Assembly: GCA_050330055.1 (NCBI GenBank)
Contig: JBHJOF010000341.1
Location: 1-8,454, forward strand
Reading direction: 5' to 3'
DNA length: 8,454 nucleotides
From: JBHJOF01 sp050330055
GTDB taxonomy: Bacteria; Pseudomonadota; Alphaproteobacteria; Kiloniellales; JAKSDN01
The position numbers and the translations under genes are program-made. Below, one piece after another: positions 5,328 to 8,454 of the stretch (its first letter is position 1; every line of letters begins with the position of its first letter). The notes under the pieces are model-generated. The model worked only from the letters and a program-made list of their open reading frames with translations, was not told the origin of the DNA and searched no databases.

Positions 5328-6992
5328 ATGGATCAAGGAGCGTCGGTTCGAACCAGGTTGCGCCCAGCCGCTCTGCTGCCGGCGCTTCTGACCGGACTCA
5401 CGCTGTACCTCGCGGGGGTCTCCGGCGCGGCCGCCCATGCGGTGCTGCTGGCCACCGAGCCACCTGCTCAGTCCGTGCTGGAGACAGCGCCGGTCGAGAT
5501 CGTGCTGCGCTTCAACGAGCCGGTGACGCCCCTGTTCGTGCGCGTGATCGGACCGGACGGGGAGCCCCTCGCCACGCCTGAGGCAGCCCACGCGATAGAC
5601 ACGGAGCTGCGGCTCCCGTTGCCGCTGGGCCTGCCCGATGGTGGCTACATCGTGTCCTACCGCGTGGTCTCGGCCGATTCCCATCCGGTTTCCGGCTCCT
5701 TTGCCTTCTCCGTAGGCGCCGAAGCTTTGCCAGCGGCGCCATCGACTACGACGGCTGCAACGCGCGAGCAGTGGTGGGAGTTCGCCAAAATCCTGCTGCG
5801 CTTCGCAAGCAACGCCGCCTTGCTGCTCGCTGCGGGCGCCGCGCTATTTCAAGTCGTCGTCCTTCGACCCGAGGATCGACTGGCCGGTCTTGTCCCCGCG
5901 ATACGCATCGGCGCAGCAATCGCGATTCTGTCAACGGCGCTAGGCGTCGGCGTCCAAGGCGGCTTGCTGGCAGCGGCGCCAGGGTCCGCACTGTTTGATC
6001 CCGGGATATGGCGTCTCGGCGCTTCCACCAGCACTGGCACGGCAGCGCTGGTGCAGATTCCGGCGCTGTTGGTCACCGCACTCGCGACCGCGATGCGACC
6101 AGCGCTTGTAGGGCGAATCGCCGCAGCCGGCGGCGTACTTGTCGCGGCAACGAGCCTGACGCAGACCGGCCACAGTGCCGGCTCCGGATGGCCAGCCCAG
6201 ACGGCCCTGGCGCTTCACGTTATAGCGGTTGCCTACTGGCTTGGCGCACTGTGGCCGTTGCATTGGATCGTTCGCACGCGTTCTCAAAGTGAGGCCGCAA
6301 CGGCCGTCCGTCGCTTCTCGGCTGTCGCCGTGCCGGCCGTGGCCCTTTTGGTCGTCGCCGGCGTTGGGGTGGCGCTGACGCGCATCGATGACCCGGCGAC
6401 GCTGATCGACAGCGCCTACGGGCGCATCCTGCTGTTGAAGCTCGCCCTCGTCTTGGCGCTGGTGATCGTCGCGGTGATCAACCGTCAGCACCTGACGCCA
6501 GCGCTTGCGGCGGGCTCGGAGGCATCGGCTCGCAAGCTGCGACGCAACATCCGGTTCGAGCTCGCCTTGGCGACGCTGATTCTGCTGACCACCGCCGTTC
6601 TTGCCCATACCGCCCCGCGGCTTGCCTCTGACGAGTACGAACACGGCGATCATGTCCATGAGGCAGCGTCCGGCTACAGCATCGCCACCGTAACCGGAGG
6701 ACGCACCCTGCTCCTCGAGATCGCACCAGCGAAACCGGGTGCAAACAGCCTGACGCTCTGGCTCTCCGATCGCGACGGACAGCCCCTCGCGCCGATCGAG
6801 GTAACGGTCGCGCTGTCGCTACCGGTTGCTGGGATTGAGCCGCTTGCGCTGGTGCCCGAGCGCACCGCCACGGGACGCTATGAAATACCGCGCGTCGACT
6901 TGCCGGTCGCCGGTCGCTGGAGCCTGCGCGTGGACGTCCTGGTCAGCGACTTCGAGAAGGCTACCTTCAGAGCAGAGGCGCAGATAGAGTAG
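5328..6992 (+). CDS. copCD: CopC-CopD copper protein fusion with C-terminal YtkA-like domain
   Basis: A 554 aa protein joining three modules. The signal sequence (about 11-36, 'GAAAHA') precedes a CopC domain (37-131) with His37 as mature N terminus and 'SADSHPVSGSFAFSVG' (115-130). His37, Asp117 and His119 match the Cu(II) ligands of CopC (His1, Asp83, His85). The CopD membrane domain (about 150-430) has around eight hydrophobic segments, with family landmarks 'QTGHSAG' (279-285), 'ALHVIAVAYWLGALWPLH' (295-312) and 'AYGRILLLKLALV' (363-375). A His-rich linker 'EHGDHVHE' (438-445) leads to an outer beta domain (448-554) resembling YtkA/FixH-type sequences. CopC binds copper in the periplasm and CopD is implicated in moving it inward. 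The ATG at 5328 is preceded by CGGAG 8 nt away. The C-terminal domain assignment is less certain than CopC and CopD. Confidence 0.92.
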   Translation: MDQGASVRTRLRPAALLPALLTGLTLYLAGVSGAAAHAVLLATEPPAQSVLETAPVEIVLRFNEPVTPLFVRVIGPDGEPLATPEAAHAIDTELRLPLPLGLPDGGYIVSYRVVSADSHPVSGSFAFSVGAEALPAAPSTTTAATREQWWEFAKILLRFASNAALLLAAGAALFQVVVLRPEDRLAGLVPAIRIGAAIAILSTALGVGVQGGLLAAAPGSALFDPGIWRLGASTSTGTAALVQIPALLVTALATAMRPALVGRIAAAGGVLVAATSLTQTGHSAGSGWPAQTALALHVIAVAYWLGALWPLHWIVRTRSQSEAATAVRRFSAVAVPAVALLVVAGVGVALTRIDDPATLIDSAYGRILLLKLALVLALVIVAVINRQHLTPALAAGSEASARKLRRNIRFELALATLILLTTAVLAHTAPRLASDEYEHGDHVHEAASGYSIATVTGGRTLLLEIAPAKPGANSLTLWLSDRDGQPLAPIEVTVALSLPVAGIEPLALVPERTATGRYEIPRVDLPVAGRWSLRVDVLVSDFEKATFRAEAQIE

Positions 6993-7014
6993 CCGCAACA
7001 GGGCTCGTCGCTGC

Positions 7015-7064
7015 TTGGCGGTCGTCATCAACCGGTGGCCAGCCTCAAGCAATACGACCGCCAA
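7015..7064. terminator. Possible bidirectional 3'-end stem-loop between copCD and the oxidase subunit III gene
   Basis: TTGGCGGTCGT (7015-7025) and ACGACCGCCAA (7054-7064) are perfect 11-base inverted repeats around a 28-nt loop. They lie 22 bp after the copCD stop and 115 bp before the end of the convergent gene. A smaller perfect hairpin (TTCCGA 7095-7100, TCGGAA 7107-7112) follows. Neither has a T-run on either strand, so they could act as RNA 3'-end protectors or Rho-assisted ends rather than classical terminators. No credible gene is seen in 6993-7179. Confidence 0.35.
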
Positions 7065-7179
7065 AGTCGCCGCCTTCCCCTGTTTCGCCGGCACTTCCGA
7101 TGCAAGTCGGAATCGCCTGACTTCGACCCGGTGGTGTTCCTGCTGCCGCGATCTCCGGTCACTGTGGCCGTCTACCGCG

Positions 7180-7839
7180 CTACCTGAGTCCGCAGATGCT
7201 GAGCAGGAAGTCTAGATTTTCATTGCCCGAGAATAGGAGGCCGAAGAGGACAAGCCATACCGCGAGCAGGAAGTGCCAGTAGGTGGCGCATAGTTTCACA
7301 TGCAGCTTCGTTCGGTCCGAGTCCGGACTGCGCCACGCCTCGGCCGCAGTTATGCTCAAGGCGACCAGGCCGCCCAGCACGTGGAGTCCATGCAGCGCGG
7401 TGATCAGATAGAAGAAGGCGATCGCCGGATTCGTGATGTCGAAATGGACGAGCGCCTGCAGCTGCTGCCAAGCCCAGAGTTGGCCGACCAGGAAGGCGAC
7501 GGCGAAGAGTCCAGCGGCGAGCAGTCCGGTTCTCGTGTCGCCGATGCGGCCTCGAAAGATGCTGTTCGATGCCCACTGGAAGGCGATGCTGCTGAAGATC
7601 AGCGCCGCCGTGTTCCCCCACAACAACCACTGTTGCGGCGCTGGTCGCCAGTCCTCGTAGGTCATACGCTCGGCATAGGCGATGATCAGGAGCGAGAACA
7701 GCACCGTCATCACACAGAAGAAGACCCTCAGCCCGAGCGTCGCTGGGGGCAGGTGGAAGCTCTTTCCGGAGTGCAACGCGAGGACGGGGCCTTCACTGGG
7801 CACCCACGGCTTCTCCACGAGCTGACGGAAGATGTTCAT
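7180..7839 (-). CDS. Haem-copper oxidase (cytochrome c oxidase) subunit III, short form
   Basis: A 219 aa membrane protein with five hydrophobic segments (about 33-56, 70-89, 104-124, 138-165, 185-204). Subunit III stabilises the catalytic subunit I of respiratory haem-copper oxidases. Landmarks are 'DWRPAPQQWLLWGNTAAL' (63-80), 'FFYLITALHGLHVLGGL' (142-158) and 'ATYWHFLLAVWLVLFGLLF' (185-203), the last corresponding to the YWHFVD.VW stretch of the family. The usual seven-helix form is longer; this resembles five-helix variants. The ATG at 7839 is chosen over an upstream in-frame start (7974) because GGAG lies 9 nt upstream and the extra 45 residues look non-coding. No subunit I or II gene is in the window. 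It may be an accessory or alternative subunit. NorE-like and quinol-oxidase subunit III proteins are related possibilities. Confidence 0.85.
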   Translation of the reverse strand: MNIFRQLVEKPWVPSEGPVLALHSGKSFHLPPATLGLRVFFCVMTVLFSLLIIAYAERMTYEDWRPAPQQWLLWGNTAALIFSSIAFQWASNSIFRGRIGDTRTGLLAAGLFAVAFLVGQLWAWQQLQALVHFDITNPAIAFFYLITALHGLHVLGGLVALSITAAEAWRSPDSDRTKLHVKLCATYWHFLLAVWLVLFGLLFSGNENLDFLLSICGLR

Positions 7840-7889
7840 TTGCCCGTTCTCCGACCTTTGGACCTTGTGGCGCGGATTTCGGATCGTCG

Positions 7890-7909
7890 TGGCGGCTTTT
7901 CCGCCGCCA
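7890..7909 (-). promoter_or_regulatory. Stem-loop in the leader of the subunit III gene
   Basis: TGGCGGC (7890-7896) and GCCGCCA (7903-7909) form a perfect 7-bp stem around a 6-nt loop, roughly 50 nt upstream of the start codon in the predicted mRNA leader. No T-run follows in the minus direction, so a regulatory or stabilising role is more likely than termination. No function is assigned. Confidence 0.3.
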
Positions 7910-7979
7910 TCATCAGCCTGCGAGAGGGCAGAAAGTATCCCCTCCCCCCATACGCAGTCGGTTAGTCTCGCCACCAGAC

Positions 7980-7988
7980 ATCATAGCA
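7980..7988 (-). promoter_or_regulatory. Candidate extended -10 promoter element for the subunit III gene
   Basis: On the minus strand the sequence reads TGC-TATGAT: a 5/6 match to the -10 box preceded by the TGn of extended -10 promoters, within an AT-rich patch. It lies about 140 bp upstream of the start codon. No good -35 is seen, which extended -10 promoters can tolerate. The remainder of 7840-8218 shows no supported gene: it holds this leader, small hairpins (for example 8052-8070) and the upstream part of the small plus-strand unit. Confidence 0.35.
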
Positions 7989-8151
7989 TAACATTGAGCC
8001 ACTGCTGCCGTGAACTCGGTCCGCCGACTTGGGGCCAGGCTCCCCGCCCTCGGCGGCATCGCCTGCCGCCTCTTGGTCCTCGAGGTCCAGTGTTCGCGCG
8101 GCCCCCGGCACGGCGGGCGCGCAAGCGAATGCGCCTCTTCGCTTTTTCGTC

Positions 8152-8181
8152 TTGTGTCGGGGCCCGGCTTGCCTACATAGT
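8152..8181 (+). promoter_or_regulatory. Weak promoter candidate for the 26-codon ORF
   Basis: TTGTGT (8152-8157) and CATAGT (8176-8181) are 18 bp apart and lie 38 bp upstream of the small ORF. Matches are 3/6 and 4/6, so this is only the best available candidate. A start near 8188 would give a transcript of about 185 nt up to the terminator. Confidence 0.2.
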
Positions 8182-8203
8182 CGGAGTCGAATTCAACCAA
8201 CGG

Positions 8204-8218
8204 AAAGGAGGTGATCCA
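8204..8218 (+). promoter_or_regulatory. Full-length Shine-Dalgarno site
   Basis: AAAGGAGGTGATCCA is complementary over its whole length to the conserved 3' end of 16S rRNA (TGGATCACCTCCTTT), far longer than the 4-6 bases usual for the other genes here. The AAGGAGG core (8205-8211) is 7 nt from the ATG at 8219, the ideal spacing. This strongly supports that the small frame behind it is translated. Confidence 0.75.
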
Positions 8219-8299
8219 ATGTCCAGTGATTACGGGTTCCCGTTGTTCGTCTCGGGTGATCATGTAGGGCAGCGGAGCAGCCTCTTCTGCTCGCGTTGA
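8219..8299 (+). CDS. 26-aa small protein of unknown function
   Basis: I do not recognise this peptide. It begins MSSDYGFPLFVSG, continues with Asp-His-Val-Gly, Gln-Arg and two Ser, and ends LFCSR before TGA (8297-8299). It has two short aromatic/hydrophobic patches, a single Cys three residues from the C terminus, one His, and no predicted membrane helix or signal peptide. The case for a real gene is the 15-base Shine-Dalgarno at ideal spacing and a strong terminator 44 nt after the stop, which together make a compact stand-alone unit. The frame is open further upstream (to 7832), but codon texture there is unlike a gene and the ribosome site fixes the start. It could be a leader peptide, a small membrane-associated regulator, a precursor peptide or a dual-function RNA. 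It is divergent from the oxidase subunit III gene. Confidence 0.6.
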   Translation: MSSDYGFPLFVSGDHVGQRSSLFCSR

Positions 8300-8343
8300 T
8301 CGCCGGATCGCAAGATCAGGGCCATCGACGGGCCCAGTCACGG

Positions 8344-8373
8344 AAAGGCGGCCTCAGGGCCGCCTTTCTTTTT
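8344..8373 (+). terminator. Rho-independent terminator of the small-ORF unit
   Basis: AAAGGCGGCC (8344-8353) and GGCCGCCTTT (8358-8367) form a perfect 10-bp stem closed by a TCAG loop, followed by C and five T (8368-8373). This is the only textbook intrinsic terminator in the window, and the T-tract orients it on the plus strand behind the 26-codon ORF. The A-run on the other side gives it partial bidirectional character. Confidence 0.9.
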
Positions 8374-8398
8374 GGCGCTGACGCGCGCTGCTTCGCTT

Positions 8399-8454
8399 TA
8401 TCACCCTCACCCTCCCACGCGGCCTTCGGCCGCGCGGGCCCCTCCCTCTCCCCT
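8399..8454. repeat. Intergenic palindromic repeat, cut by the window edge
   Basis: CGCGGCC (8418-8424) and GGCCGCG (8428-8434) form a 7-bp hairpin with a three-base loop. It is flanked by pyrimidine-rich arms (CACCCTCACCCTCCCACG before, GGGCCCCTCCCTCTCCCC after). Pyrimidine-rich segments of this kind around a GC palindrome are common in interspersed intergenic repeats of alphaproteobacteria. Copy number cannot be judged from one window. Confidence 0.5.

Noticed and set aside
8123..8147. A hairpin AAGCGAA/TTCGCTT followed by T residues, terminator-like
   Set aside because: The stem is weak and AT-rich with an 8-nt loop, and no plus-strand gene precedes it for it to terminate.
8204..8218. A reverse-complement fragment of the 16S rRNA 3' end
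   Set aside because: Identity stops right after the anti-Shine-Dalgarno region and an ATG follows at ideal spacing, so a strong ribosome binding site explains it fully.
7832..8299. A 155-codon plus-strand frame ending in the 26-aa peptide
   Set aside because: The upstream part overlaps the 5' end and leader of the subunit III gene and has low-complexity Arg/Pro/Ala texture. The strong ribosome site at 8204-8218 marks the internal ATG at 8219 as the start.
7913..8341. A 142-codon minus-strand frame upstream of the subunit III gene
   Set aside because: It has no domain pattern, and it is antisense to the small-ORF unit and most of its spacer. No ribosome site was noted at its start.

Overview
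The window is GC-rich, gene-dense bacterial DNA with Shine-Dalgarno starts. A DctPQM-type TRAP transporter, a YcnI/CopCD copper cluster and an interspersed palindromic repeat at the right edge suggest a free-living alphaproteobacterium. That assignment is inference from gene content; no rRNA or other taxonomic marker is present.

Left block (1-3966, all genes on the minus strand). Read 5' to 3' on the minus strand, this is a small DUF6166 gene, then the three genes of a TRAP transporter (periplasmic binding protein dctP, small permease dctQ, large permease dctM), then the N-terminal part of a phytanoyl-CoA dioxygenase (PhyH)-like Fe(II)/2-oxoglutarate oxygenase cut by the window edge. dctQ and dctM overlap. 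dctP and dctQ are separated by two strong stem-loops. Two related AT-rich operator-like sites, one upstream of the DUF6166 gene and one upstream of the phyH-like gene, suggest one regulator controls both the uptake operon and the oxygenase. The simplest reading is uptake of a carboxylate-type solute plus an enzyme that may act on it.

Middle block (4176-6992, plus strand) is a copper operon: a DUF2946 protein with a CXXC motif and a C-terminal RAPP motif (features of CruR, the copper-responsive upstream ORF), then periplasmic YcnI (DUF1775), then a CopC-CopD fusion with a C-terminal YtkA-like domain. By analogy with CruR, translation of the first gene is predicted to control Rho-dependent termination before ycnI. 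That would make this copper acquisition/handling operon respond to copper without a DNA-binding sensor. The roughly 250-bp gap before it carries the back-to-back promoters of the left and middle blocks.

Right block (6993-8454). A short haem-copper oxidase subunit III gene lies on the minus strand, convergent with copCD and not accompanied by oxidase subunits I or II here. Further right, on the plus strand, is a compact unit: a Shine-Dalgarno sequence matching the full 3' end of 16S rRNA, a 26-codon ORF, and a textbook Rho-independent terminator. I do not recognise the peptide. The window ends in a palindromic intergenic repeat.

The points most worth following are the CruR-type attenuator, the 26-aa ORF with a near-ideal ribosome binding site, and the shared operator linking the TRAP operon to the oxygenase.
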